Below, piece after piece: positions 37,830 to 46,190 of a stretch of DNA of 64,000 bases. The stretch covers positions 42,877-106,876 of the forward strand of contig NZ_JRNC01000024.1 in NCBI RefSeq assembly GCF_000758925.1, read 5' to 3'. This DNA comes from Prevotella sp. S7-1-8 (GTDB taxonomy: Bacteria; Bacteroidota; Bacteroidia; Bacteroidales; Bacteroidaceae). A program made the translations under genes and the position numbers. The first letter of the stretch is position 1, and each line of letters begins with the position of its first letter. The notes under the pieces were generated by a model. That model made no database searches. It worked only from the letters and a program-made list of their open reading frames with translations, and was not told the DNA's origin.

Positions 37830-39104
37830 ATGTCTTACATACGTAATCTAAAAATACTTTTTTGCGGTTTTTCCCTCCTTCTCCACGCGGCGTCCACATG
37901 GGCGCAGGCCTATGAGGACGAGTTGTCGGCTGATAGCGACACTCTTCAAAGTGGTTTGGCTTGGACCGATACCATTGTCATTCGCGACGACACGCTGCCG
38001 TGGCCCAAGAGCGTTCAGTCTAAAATAGACCAATTGTTGCGGCACGATATGTTCCAAACTTCCCAACTTGGACTGATGATTTGGGATTTGGACGCCGATT
38101 CGGCCATCTACCGTTTCAATGAGCGGCAGCTCATGCGCCCTGCCTCCACGATGAAGGTTGTCACGGCCATTGCCACCCTTGACAAGTTTGGAGAGAACTA
38201 TCAGTTTAAGACAGAGCTGTGCTATACGGGCAAGGTGGACTGCGGAACACTCTCTGGCGACGTGTATTGCGTGGGCGGCTTTGACCCCCGTTTCAATTCT
38301 GACGACATGCGATCGTTTGTCGAGGCATTGCGAAAAATGGGCGTAGACACCATTCGTGGCAATATCTATTCGGACAAGTCGATGAAAAACTCAGACACCT
38401 TGGGAGAGGGGTGGTGCTGGGATGATGACAACCCTGTGCTCTCGCCCCTGCTTGTCTCGCGAAAAGATGAGTTCATGCAGCGGTTTTACACAGAGCTGCG
38501 CAAGGCGGGGATATATCTCACGGGCGCCATTGGCGAGCGTCAGAAGCCACAGGCCGCCAACTGTATCGTATGCCGTTTCCACACCATAGACCAGATATTG
38601 ATGCGTATGTTGAAACAGAGTGACAACCTCTACGCCGAGGCCATGTTTTATCAATTGGCTGCCGCCACGGGCAACAGGCCCGCCACGGCCCAAGGAGCCA
38701 GGGGCATGATCAAGCAACTTGTCAATAAGATAGGTTGCGATGGTTCGCGCTATCGCTTTGCTGACGGGTCTGGATTGTCACTTTACAATTATGTCAGCGC
38801 GGAGCTTGAGGTGCGGCTTTTGCGCCATGCTTACAAAAACGAGAACATCTTCAACCATCTCTTGCCAGCCTTGCCCATCGCCGGCGTGGATGGCACGCTC
38901 AAGCGCCGCATGCAGTCACAGTTCACGCGTGGCAACGTTCACGCCAAGACCGGCACCCTCACCGGGATAAGTTCGCTGTGTGGTTATCTCACCGCGGCCA
39001 ATGGGCACCGCGTCTGTTTCGCCATCATCAACCAGGGAGTGATGCACGTCAGGAATGCGCGAGCGTTTCAAGACAAGGTCTGCTCCATACTGTGCAGCCC
39101 CTAA
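37830..39104 (+). CDS. dacB: D-alanyl-D-alanine carboxypeptidase/endopeptidase (PBP4, peptidase S13)
   Basis: A periplasmic penicillin-binding protein that trims or cleaves peptidoglycan cross-links. The protein is 424 residues with a signal peptide ending near residue 26. The serine-peptidase motifs are clear: SxxK as RPASTMKVVTA (near 107), SxN as KQSDNLYAEAMFYQLA (near 266) and KTG as HAKTGTLTGISS (near 376). It is about 50 residues shorter than E. coli PBP4, which suggests a reduced accessory domain between the first two motifs, as is common in Bacteroidetes. It works on the meso-DAP-containing wall whose precursor comes from asd and ddh. Confidence 0.94.
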   Translation: MSYIRNLKILFCGFSLLLHAASTWAQAYEDELSADSDTLQSGLAWTDTIVIRDDTLPWPKSVQSKIDQLLRHDMFQTSQLGLMIWDLDADSAIYRFNERQLMRPASTMKVVTAIATLDKFGENYQFKTELCYTGKVDCGTLSGDVYCVGGFDPRFNSDDMRSFVEALRKMGVDTIRGNIYSDKSMKNSDTLGEGWCWDDDNPVLSPLLVSRKDEFMQRFYTELRKAGIYLTGAIGERQKPQAANCIVCRFHTIDQILMRMLKQSDNLYAEAMFYQLAAATGNRPATAQGARGMIKQLVNKIGCDGSRYRFADGSGLSLYNYVSAELEVRLLRHAYKNENIFNHLLPALPIAGVDGTLKRRMQSQFTRGNVHAKTGTLTGISSLCGYLTAANGHRVCFAIINQGVMHVRNARAFQDKVCSILCSP

Positions 39105-39524
39105 TCAATGTTTGCTCTATAGGTGGGGTTTATAAATTGCCACGGCGACTATACGCCCCTTTCATGTGCGTTAAGCGCTGTCTTCGTTTGGTTTCTTTTT
39201 GGCTCGACGCCTAAGCGCGCGGGCTCGTGTAGCCCACCGCGTTTCTTCTATAGCTTACACATTGTCAAAAAAATAAACATTAAAACTGACAAGCCCAATT
39301 CATGGAACTCAAATAGCGTGCAACAAACCGTTTATGGAACAAATCATCGTACTTGCAGAATGTCTCATCAAGCATTGTGGGCTCACCGGCAACGCTGTGA
39401 TGTGGGTGCGTCACGGCATCCTGACAGCCGTTGTCGCAGCTTTGGCGCGCGGCGGCTCTTGATGTTTCGCGTCCTCGCGCCTTGCCAATGCCAATGCCAA
39501 TGCCTCCGGGCCTGTTGCCCATGA
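39105..39524 (+). other. Intergenic region with a possible 42-codon reading frame
   Basis: A small frame runs from the ATG at 39334 to TGA at 39462 and encodes MEQIIVLAECLIKHCGLTGN, a stretch of 11 residues, then LTAVVAALARGGS. It has a hydrophobic, membrane-like character. It could be a short membrane peptide or the 5' remnant of a truncated membrane-protein gene, since no continuation is found before the comEC stop. No -7 box precedes it. A threefold GCCAAT repeat sits at 39484-39504. Otherwise I see nothing here. Confidence 0.25.
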
Positions 39525-41090
39525 TCATTGATGAACGGCCAAATTTTCAAGTAGCCTCTGCCTTCGCGTGCGAATGGCGTATGCGATGGATACCGTTATG
39601 GATATGATCACCACATAGACAAGCCACAGTTGTGCCGTGCTCATCCGGATATGCTCCACGCTCGCTCCCGGCCACTGGGCCATGTGTCCCAATATGGCGT
39701 TGAGCGTGGCGGCCACGCGCGCCAGCGCCGTGCCCAAGAAGTGTTGGATGATGGGCGCGGGCGTGGCCATAGCCATCAGCATGGCCATATATAGAATGAT
39801 AGTGACGGCTGGGATTGCAATGATATTGGTGAGCAAAAAATAGCATGAAAACCGCCCAAAATAATAGGCTACCAAAGGTGCGGTGCCAATCTGGGCGGCT
39901 ACGGACAACGCGCATAGACTCCACGCCCACCGGGCCATTTTCCATCGTGGCTTGATCAAGTTGGCTATGGGTTGGTAATATACCATGATGGACAGCACTG
40001 CCATGAACGACATTTGAAATCCCACGTCCCAAAGGGCCAGCGGGTTGGCCACAAGCAGCGTCAACGCGGCGAAGGCCAACGTGTTGACGGATGCCCTTTG
40101 TCGACCCAGCAACAGGCAAACGGCATACACCGTGAGCATGGTGGCCGACCGCATGGCGCTGATGGGCATGCCCACCATCACGACAAAGGCCCACACCGTG
40201 GCGAGTGTCAATCCCTGTGCCACCCATCGCCACCGCCAAAAGCGTCCTATCAGCAATGTGAACAGCGCATAGATGATACCGAGATGAAGGCCCGAGAGGG
40301 CCAACACGTGCGAGGCTCCCGTGACCGAGTAGTTGTCTTTGAGCGCGTTTCCGACGTGGCTCTTGTCTCCCAAGGTCATGGCCGCTACCACGGCAAGCTG
40401 TTCGCGATCGATACCAAGCCGTTGCAAACGCTCAATCAATGCCTGCCTGAATTTTCGCGCGCGCAATGTGACGCGTTCCCATCGGGATAGCGTGGTGGTG
40501 GAGACAGCCGCTTTGCGCCAATATAGCCAGTGCGCGAATGTTTGCGCTCGGTAGCCATGCGCTCGTAGCCATCGAGGGTAATCAAAGTTTGTGGGCTTAA
40601 AAAATCCCTTGGGCGCCTCCAGTGTGGACATAGCCTCGATGCCATCGCCCACGTGCAGCCGCTGCCAGTGGCGGGTGGCGGCGTCTTTTAGCAAGGTGGC
40701 TCTCACCTTGAGGGTACGACGCTGTGGCAGCCCGTCTATCTTCAAGATGGCTATGTCGCAGTGTATGGTCTTGCCCTTTTCTTGTGGCTCTGAGGTCACG
40801 ATGGCCGAGTAGCTCACCTCGCATGCGGTCTCTATCGGAGTGGTGACGAGTTTTTGTCGCATGGAGAGCGCCGCTCCTACCAATAGCGAGCATGCCATGA
40901 TGCACGCCCCCTGCCAACCGTTGTGCTTGTGTCCTAACGCCAATGCCACCGCTATCAGCGCGCCGCCACCCATTACGAGTGCCCACCATGCCAAGTGTTG
41001 CCCCCATGCGTCGCCCACGACGATGCCCGCCATGAACATCGGCGCGATGCGTGTGAGAGAATGTAGGTTCATGCTTTCCGCGGCTTCCAT
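39525..41090 (-). CDS. comEC: ComEC/Rec2-family DNA uptake channel, short form
   Basis: A polytopic membrane protein of 521 residues of the ComEC family, the inner-membrane channel for single-stranded DNA in natural transformation. The N-terminal DUF4131-type region (residues about 20-200) includes an OB-like segment, and the competence core follows with VLALSGLHLGIIYALFTLLIG (split around residue 275) and VGMPISAMRSATMLTVYAV (near 325). The protein stops after the last membrane helices and lacks the C-terminal metallo-beta-lactamase-type nuclease domain of the longer (about 750-residue) proteins. The start codon follows a -7 box almost directly. No other competence gene is nearby. Confidence 0.88.
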   Translation of the reverse strand: MEAAESMNLHSLTRIAPMFMAGIVVGDAWGQHLAWWALVMGGGALIAVALALGHKHNGWQGACIMACSLLVGAALSMRQKLVTTPIETACEVSYSAIVTSEPQEKGKTIHCDIAILKIDGLPQRRTLKVRATLLKDAATRHWQRLHVGDGIEAMSTLEAPKGFFKPTNFDYPRWLRAHGYRAQTFAHWLYWRKAAVSTTTLSRWERVTLRARKFRQALIERLQRLGIDREQLAVVAAMTLGDKSHVGNALKDNYSVTGASHVLALSGLHLGIIYALFTLLIGRFWRWRWVAQGLTLATVWAFVVMVGMPISAMRSATMLTVYAVCLLLGRQRASVNTLAFAALTLLVANPLALWDVGFQMSFMAVLSIMVYYQPIANLIKPRWKMARWAWSLCALSVAAQIGTAPLVAYYFGRFSCYFLLTNIIAIPAVTIILYMAMLMAMATPAPIIQHFLGTALARVAATLNAILGHMAQWPGASVEHIRMSTAQLWLVYVVIISITVSIAYAIRTRRQRLLENLAVHQ

Positions 41091-41093
41091 GTT

Positions 41094-41102
41094 GCAAAAA
41101 TA
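41094..41102 (-). promoter_or_regulatory. -7 box of comEC
   Basis: Minus-strand TATTTTTGC. Only three bases separate it from the comEC ATG, so transcription would start at or within the start codon region. Confidence 0.5.
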
Positions 41103-41313
41103 GTGTTTTTTGCGATAGGTGGCAACACTCTCCGCTGTTTTTTAGGCGTGGCTGTCAGCCGTTTCGACACTCGATGGCTGGTGTGCCGGCGCCATACCGT
41201 GGCATGCCGCTCACTCGCTCAATGGCTTGAAGATACCGTGGGTTAGCGTGGTGGGCGTATTTTTGGAGCAAAACGGTATGGCAAGGCGATATATGTTGAC
41301 ATGGCATGAATAG

Positions 41314-41590
41314 TTTGAAAATAGTTGACAAAAGGTCTCTTGTGGCTCGCGTATTTGCAAAAGGGAATCCGTTCGACCACAAATACGCAATTCTGAGGAC
41401 TGTTTTGTAAATACCTGTGCTTCAGTAGGCTACAAAATTTCGGGTCTTTTTTACCCCAAGATTTTAGTCAGTGGCTTCGTGTTTAGTACCTAATTGTGAT
41501 GCGATGAGGCATTATTCACATTGCCACTAACATCTTTTCGGGTGGCGATTAGGCCTTTGTCATGCTGCCAATAAGTGCCAATGGGATGAC
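41314..41590 (+). repeat. Composite intergenic repeat, copy D
   Basis: Head TTTGAAAATA, GT, TGACAAAAG at 41314-41334. Stem arms GCGTATTTGC (41349-41358) and ACAAATACGC (41379-41388) pair at nine of ten positions around a 20-base loop, followed by TGTTTTGTAAATACC. The tail at about 41481-41590 has TTTAGTACCTAATTGTGATG, GCGATGAGGCATTATTC and GGCGATTAGGCCTTTGTC units. It lies in the divergent comEC/helicase gap. The flanks 41103-41313 and 41591-41800 contain no gene. Confidence 0.75.
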
Positions 41591-41801
41591 AGGCACGCCA
41601 TGAATCCTACCCGGCCGTATGTCAATGGGCTGTTGATACGTTTTTTGGCACGCTATAAGGTGACAAGATGGGTATCTTTTTTTTGTGATGTTTATTTGAC
41701 ATTTCAGATACGATCCTCTTGCCATGGCGTGGAGGTAGGGACTTGTTAGAGCGGAGACGAGAAAACTTTGAAAAAATGATGGCCGTTCGTAAAAAATGGC
41801 G

Positions 41802-41810
41802 TAACTTTGG
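41802..41810 (+). promoter_or_regulatory. Probable -7 box of the Pif1-like helicase gene
   Basis: TAACTTTGG, matching the consensus through TTTG. It is 154 bases before the ATG, giving a long untranslated leader. Confidence 0.4.
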
Positions 41811-41963
41811 ATAACGCTACTACTTTGTGCCATGCGATGCGTTTGACACTTGGTCAAATGATGACATAGTGGCGCTGTCGTCCACGGTGGCGAGAGATAG
41901 CCGTGGTGGCGCGACGCTTGGATGCGCACGATATGATAGCGTGAATATAACCATACATGAACG

Positions 41964-44180
41964 ATGGAACAAAACAATGAACTGGCAACGGCATGGGAAT
42001 TTGTGGAACATACGGGTATCAGCATTTTTCTCACGGGCAAGGCTGGCACGGGCAAGACCACCTTTCTGAAGGCGGTGAGAGAGCACTCGGCCAAACGTAT
42101 GATAGTGGTGGCGCCCACGGGCGTGGCTGCCATCAACGCTGGCGGTATGACCATCCACTCGTTTTTCCAGCTGCCCTTGTCGCCCTACGTTCCCGGCACC
42201 TCCATCAAGGACCGCTATGATTTTGGCAAAGAGAAACGTAGAATAATCCGCACGTTGGACATGGTGGTGATAGACGAGATATCAATGGTGAGAAGTGACC
42301 TGCTCGATGCCATTGACACTGTGCTGCGACGCTACCGCGATCATTCGAGGCCTTTTGGTGGGGTGCAATTGTTGATGATAGGCGATTTGCAACAACTCAC
42401 CCCTGTGGTGACACCACAAGACGAGGAAATACTGCGTGGACACTATGACACGCCCTATTTTTTCGGAAGCAAGGCATTGTCTCAAATCAGCTACGTGACT
42501 ATACAGTTGACACAAGTTTTCAGGCAGCGAGACAAGGCCTTTGTCGACCTTTTGAACCATGTGCGCGATGGCAAGCTCACCGCCAACGACATGGAAACGC
42601 TCGCGTCTCGCTATCAACCCACCTTTGCGCCCATGGCCGAGGATGGGTACATACGCCTGACCACGCACAATCGCATGGCCGATAGCTACAATGAGAACAA
42701 GTTGGCCAAACTCAAAGGCGAGAGCCATGTGTATACGGCGAAGATAGAGGGCAACTTCCCGGAGTACAGCTATCCTGCCGATGTGAGGTTGGAACTCAAG
42801 CCGGGGGCGCAGGTTATGTTTGTCAAGAACGACGCGTCGGGCGCTCGCCGCTATTACAACGGCCGCATAGGGCATGTGGTGGGCATGGACGGTGGAAAAA
42901 TAATAGTGCGTTGCACCGACGACCCAAATCCCATCGAGGTGGAGCCGCAGGAGTGGGAAAACGCGAAATACGTGATCAATGAGAAAACCAAGGTGATAGA
43001 GACGCAGGTACAGGGGGTGTTCAGGCAATATCCGTTGCGGTTGGCCTGGGCCATCACCATACACAAGAGCCAAGGGTTGACGTTTGAGCGTGCCATCATC
43101 GATGCGGGAAGATCGTTCGCGCCAGGGCAGGTGTATGTGGCGCTGAGTCGCTGCAAGAGCCTTGAGGGATTGGTGTTGGCGTCGCCCATTCACGAGAGCT
43201 GTATTATCAATGACCATAGGGTATCTGACTATATAGCGTGCCAGCGAGAGGCTGCCGAGCGGAGCGTTGAGTCACTGTCTGACCTGAAAGATGAGTATTT
43301 CAGGTTTCAACTGTTGGATCTTTTTGATTTTGGAGAACTGTATCAGGCGGAGCAGTTGGTGTACCGCACGTTGCTGGAGTATTTTAAAGGTTGCCAGTCT
43401 CTGACCACGCTGCATGGCGATGTGGCGCGAAACATCAAGTCGAGCGTGATGGATGTGGCCTACAAGTGGCAGAGCAAGATGCGCGCCATGAAGGTTGATG
43501 AGTTGCGTGAAAACGATTTTTTGGAACGGGTGAAGCGTGGGGCCGGTTATTTTCTTGATGCCATCGAGGCGCAGTTGAGCGATACTATTGAGAAAACCAA
43601 GCGGGCTGAGAGCCAAAACGCCAAGGGTAACGCATTGATGGAAGAGCGATTCAAGGAGTTGTGGATGAGCTATTTGGCCAAGAACAAAGTGCTGCGAAAG
43701 ATGGAAGAGGAGACCTTTGACGTGCCGCGCTATATGATGGCCAAGCAAGAGGCCATGCTCGACGCCATGGACGTGGTAAGTCCTGGCGCCCGCTCGTCGC
43801 GCCCTCGCCGGCGGCGCAAAAATTCCGGCACGCCATTTGGGACCGCTGACGACAATGGCCAGAATGGGGAGGCGGAGCGTAAAACCAAGCGCAAGAAAGG
43901 TGAAACGTACAGGTTGACTTACGAGATGTTTAAGCGGGGGCAAACGCCAGCAGACATTGCCAAGGAGCGTGGGTTGACCCCTGGCACCGTCTATGGGCAT
44001 TTGGGACGATTTGTCAAGTCGGGGGATATATCCGCTGACAAGGTGATAGGGGCCTCAAAAGTGAAGGCTATCAGGCACGCCATCAGCCAGTTGCCTGAGG
44101 GAGCGACAATAAGAGACGTAAAAGATGCTTGCCGAGCGGACATCACGTGGGACGAGATCAGGTTTATGATGATGGGTTAG
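41964..44180 (+). CDS. Pif1-like helicase with C-terminal helix-turn-helix domain
   Basis: A superfamily 1 ATPase of 738 residues. Walker A GKAGTGKTT is near residue 26 and Walker B VVIDEISMV near 97. Motif III is GDLQQLTPV near 140, QVFRQRD near 183 carries motif IV, and the C-terminal helicase half has TIHKSQGLTFERAIID (near 363) and VYVALSRCKSLEGL (near 391), matching UvrD_C_2. A helical middle region follows. The end is a helix-turn-helix unit (TPADIAKERGLTPGTVYGHL, about 657-676) like that at the C-terminus of some RecQ proteins. A role in unwinding G-rich or recombination intermediates is inferred from the family. Single gene with its own promoter. Confidence 0.9.
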   Translation: MEQNNELATAWEFVEHTGISIFLTGKAGTGKTTFLKAVREHSAKRMIVVAPTGVAAINAGGMTIHSFFQLPLSPYVPGTSIKDRYDFGKEKRRIIRTLDMVVIDEISMVRSDLLDAIDTVLRRYRDHSRPFGGVQLLMIGDLQQLTPVVTPQDEEILRGHYDTPYFFGSKALSQISYVTIQLTQVFRQRDKAFVDLLNHVRDGKLTANDMETLASRYQPTFAPMAEDGYIRLTTHNRMADSYNENKLAKLKGESHVYTAKIEGNFPEYSYPADVRLELKPGAQVMFVKNDASGARRYYNGRIGHVVGMDGGKIIVRCTDDPNPIEVEPQEWENAKYVINEKTKVIETQVQGVFRQYPLRLAWAITIHKSQGLTFERAIIDAGRSFAPGQVYVALSRCKSLEGLVLASPIHESCIINDHRVSDYIACQREAAERSVESLSDLKDEYFRFQLLDLFDFGELYQAEQLVYRTLLEYFKGCQSLTTLHGDVARNIKSSVMDVAYKWQSKMRAMKVDELRENDFLERVKRGAGYFLDAIEAQLSDTIEKTKRAESQNAKGNALMEERFKELWMSYLAKNKVLRKMEEETFDVPRYMMAKQEAMLDAMDVVSPGARSSRPRRRRKNSGTPFGTADDNGQNGEAERKTKRKKGETYRLTYEMFKRGQTPADIAKERGLTPGTVYGHLGRFVKSGDISADKVIGASKVKAIRHAISQLPEGATIRDVKDACRADITWDEIRFMMMG

Positions 44181-44188
44181 GCCAAAGG

Positions 44189-44230
44189 CATGCCACTCCA
44201 CGGCGCTGGCCTCGCGCGTGGAGTGGCATG
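44189..44230. terminator. Palindrome between convergent genes
   Basis: CATGCCACTCCACG (44189-44202) and its exact complement (44217-44230) form a 14-bp stem with a 14-base loop. There is no T tract on either side, so it may act as a transcription barrier or RNA-stabilising stem rather than a classical terminator. Confidence 0.6.
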
Positions 44231-44289
44231 TGCGTCTTGGCGTGACGAGAACGCCATCGGGCGGCACGCTATAGGTGCGAAGGCCCTCT

Positions 44290-44697
44290 TTATTTGTTCG
44301 CGGCGGCTGGCTTCCACTCTTCCAGCAGCGTGACAAGGGTGTCGCCCTTGTCGGTTATGTAGAATTTTGCACGCACCACGTGCCCAAAGTCGGCGTTGCC
44401 TTTCACCTTGACGTGTTTGCCTTTGGCGTATATGGCGCTGTCTTGCCGATGCGGATAGCCCACGAGTTGCACGCGGCGGCGTGTGGAGGCGTTGCCGATA
44501 TAGAAAATGTCAGAGCTGTCCACGGTTGTTGTGTCGGTCGCTTTGGCGCGCGTGGCTGTCAGCGTGGCCGTGTCTGCCGGCTCGAAATATTTAGCCTCAA
44601 CGGTGTCGCCAAGGTTGCGCGACGGTTGCATTCGGCAGGAGGTGGATGCCATGAACGATACCGTCAGAACGAAAAAAACGACAATAACTTTTCTCAT
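44290..44697 (-). CDS. Small lipoprotein of unknown function
   Basis: A 135-residue predicted lipoprotein with the lipobox STSC (C21). The mature part has a threonine-rich linker (TATLTATRAKATDTTTVDSS, about 43-65) and a C-terminal region with GKHVKVKGNADFGHVVRAKF and LVTLLEEW. I do not recognise a family. The position, 36 bases downstream of sdaA in the same direction, suggests co-transcription, although a link to serine breakdown is not evident. Probably anchored in the outer membrane or facing the periplasm. Confidence 0.65.
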   Translation of the reverse strand: MRKVIVVFFVLTVSFMASTSCRMQPSRNLGDTVEAKYFEPADTATLTATRAKATDTTTVDSSDIFYIGNASTRRRVQLVGYPHRQDSAIYAKGKHVKVKGNADFGHVVRAKFYITDKGDTLVTLLEEWKPAAANK

Positions 44698-44733
44698 GGG
44701 TTGATGTTAAATGAAGTGTGGATGCTGAAAAGT

Positions 44734-45945
44734 TTACTCAGGATAGGAGAAATAGTCGAGCGCCTTGGCCAGTCCGCCCTCTGATGTCTCTTTGTAAAGT
44801 GACGGGATGGCGTGCCCCGTTTGTTTCATCACCTCCACCACGCGGTCAAAGTCCACACGGTGTTTGCCGTCGCTGAACGACGCGTAGAGGTTGCAATCAA
44901 GGGCGCGGGTGGCCGCGAAAGCGTTGCGCTCAATGCAAGGAATTTGCACGAGGCCGCATATAGGGTCGCATGTCATGCCCAAATGGTGTTCGAGCCCCAT
45001 CTCCGCGGCGTATTCTATTTGTGCCGGGCTGCCGCCAAATAGCTGGCAAGCGGCTGCCGAGGCCATGGCGCAAGCCGTTCCCACCTCACCCTGACAACCC
45101 ACGTCGGCGCCCGATATGGAGGCGTTCTCTTTGACGATGTTGCCAATGAGCCCAGCCGTGGCCAAGGCGTGGATAATCTTTCGGTCATTGAAATTGTGCC
45201 CATTGGCAAGGTGATAGAGCACGGCGGGCAATACGCCGCAACTGCCACAGGTGGGCGCCGTGACGACTGTGCCGCCCGATGCGTTTTCCTCGCTTACGGC
45301 AAGGGCGTAGGCATAGACCAGTCCGCGAGTCTGCAAGCTCTGCTTGTATCCTGTGGCCTTGATGTAATAGGACGATGCCTTGCGCTGCAAGTTGAGGGGG
45401 CCGGGTAGAATTCCGTCTTTGTTGATACCGCGCTCAACGGCCTTTTTCATGGTTTCCCATACTTCCAACAGATAGTTCCAAATGGACGGTTCCTCGCATG
45501 CCTCTACGTATTCCCATAGGGTGCGACCATTCTTGTCGCACCAATCCAAGATGTCCAGGAGGTGCGTGAGCTTGTAGATGTCCTTGCTTTCGGGGAACAA
45601 CCCTGTGGGATGGGGGCCTTCGGAGATAGCGCCGCCGCCCACACTGTACGCTTTCCATGGCTCACCCTTTTCGGTTTCGAAGAGCATGGCGTTAGGATGG
45701 AACTTCATAAACACGCTTTTTTCCCATACTATCTCCACTGGCGCCGTGGGACTGAGCACCTCGGTGATGGCAACGTCGGTCATGTGCCCGCGCCCCGTGG
45801 CGGCCAAACTGCCATACAACGTGACGCGAAAACGTTTGGCGTTGGGATGTTTTGATAAATAAACCTGGGCGGCTTTTTGTGGCCCCATGGTGTGACTCGA
45901 CGAAGGACCTTTGCCTATGCGGTATATCTCACGCAATGATTTCAT
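44734..45945 (-). CDS. sdaA: L-serine ammonia-lyase (iron-sulphur type, single chain)
   Basis: Deaminates L-serine to pyruvate and ammonia with an oxygen-sensitive 4Fe-4S cluster. The protein is 403 residues with beta and alpha domains fused. The start is fixed by the N-terminal motif GKGPSSSHTMGP (residues 12-23), the family signature. Cluster-ligand cysteines lie in CGSCGVLPAVLYHL (near 232), CDPICGLVQIPCIERNAF (near 336) and DCNLYASF (near 361). It is somewhat shorter than the 450-residue proteobacterial enzymes, as usual for Bacteroidetes. The promoter is not clear. A small lipoprotein gene follows. Confidence 0.96.
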   Translation of the reverse strand: MKSLREIYRIGKGPSSSHTMGPQKAAQVYLSKHPNAKRFRVTLYGSLAATGRGHMTDVAITEVLSPTAPVEIVWEKSVFMKFHPNAMLFETEKGEPWKAYSVGGGAISEGPHPTGLFPESKDIYKLTHLLDILDWCDKNGRTLWEYVEACEEPSIWNYLLEVWETMKKAVERGINKDGILPGPLNLQRKASSYYIKATGYKQSLQTRGLVYAYALAVSEENASGGTVVTAPTCGSCGVLPAVLYHLANGHNFNDRKIIHALATAGLIGNIVKENASISGADVGCQGEVGTACAMASAAACQLFGGSPAQIEYAAEMGLEHHLGMTCDPICGLVQIPCIERNAFAATRALDCNLYASFSDGKHRVDFDRVVEVMKQTGHAIPSLYKETSEGGLAKALDYFSYPE

Positions 45946-46066
45946 AATTGTTTTTTGCTATAATCCTTATAAATGGGGGTGTTGGTGATGTGTTAAAGGG
46001 ATGGCTTTTTTGTATAAAATAGACGCTCACGGTTTGCGGGAATATTTTTTACATGGTAAAAAACTA

Positions 46067-46075
46067 TCTTTGCGT
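46067..46075 (+). promoter_or_regulatory. Isolated -7 box without a downstream gene
   Basis: TATCTTTGC on the plus strand, perfect to the -7 consensus, within the gap between sdaA and the acyl-CoA dehydrogenase gene. Both neighbours are read leftward, so this box, if active, would make an RNA running into the 3' end of the dehydrogenase gene or a short RNA ending at the 46142-46162 hairpin. Confidence 0.35.
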
Positions 46076-46130
46076 TATGTGAAATGAACGTTTATGGTTT
46101 TGGGGATGGTGTTTTTATTTCGTCTTAATA

Positions 46131-46165
46131 TTAAAAAGCCCCACCCACATAATTAGTGGGTGAGA
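46131..46165 (-). terminator. Terminator of the etfB-etfA-acyl-CoA dehydrogenase operon
   Basis: CACCCAC (46142-46148) and GTGGGTG (46156-46162) form a stem with a TAATTAT loop. On the minus strand it is followed by GGGGC and a run of T, 26 bases after the dehydrogenase stop codon. Confidence 0.8.
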
Positions 46166-46190
46166 CTTGTCTTGTTTGTCCATGCCGCGG

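Noticed and set aside
39484..39504. Three tandem GCCAAT units
   Set aside because: Too short and isolated to be a CRISPR or a phase-variable tract; not inside a gene or promoter.
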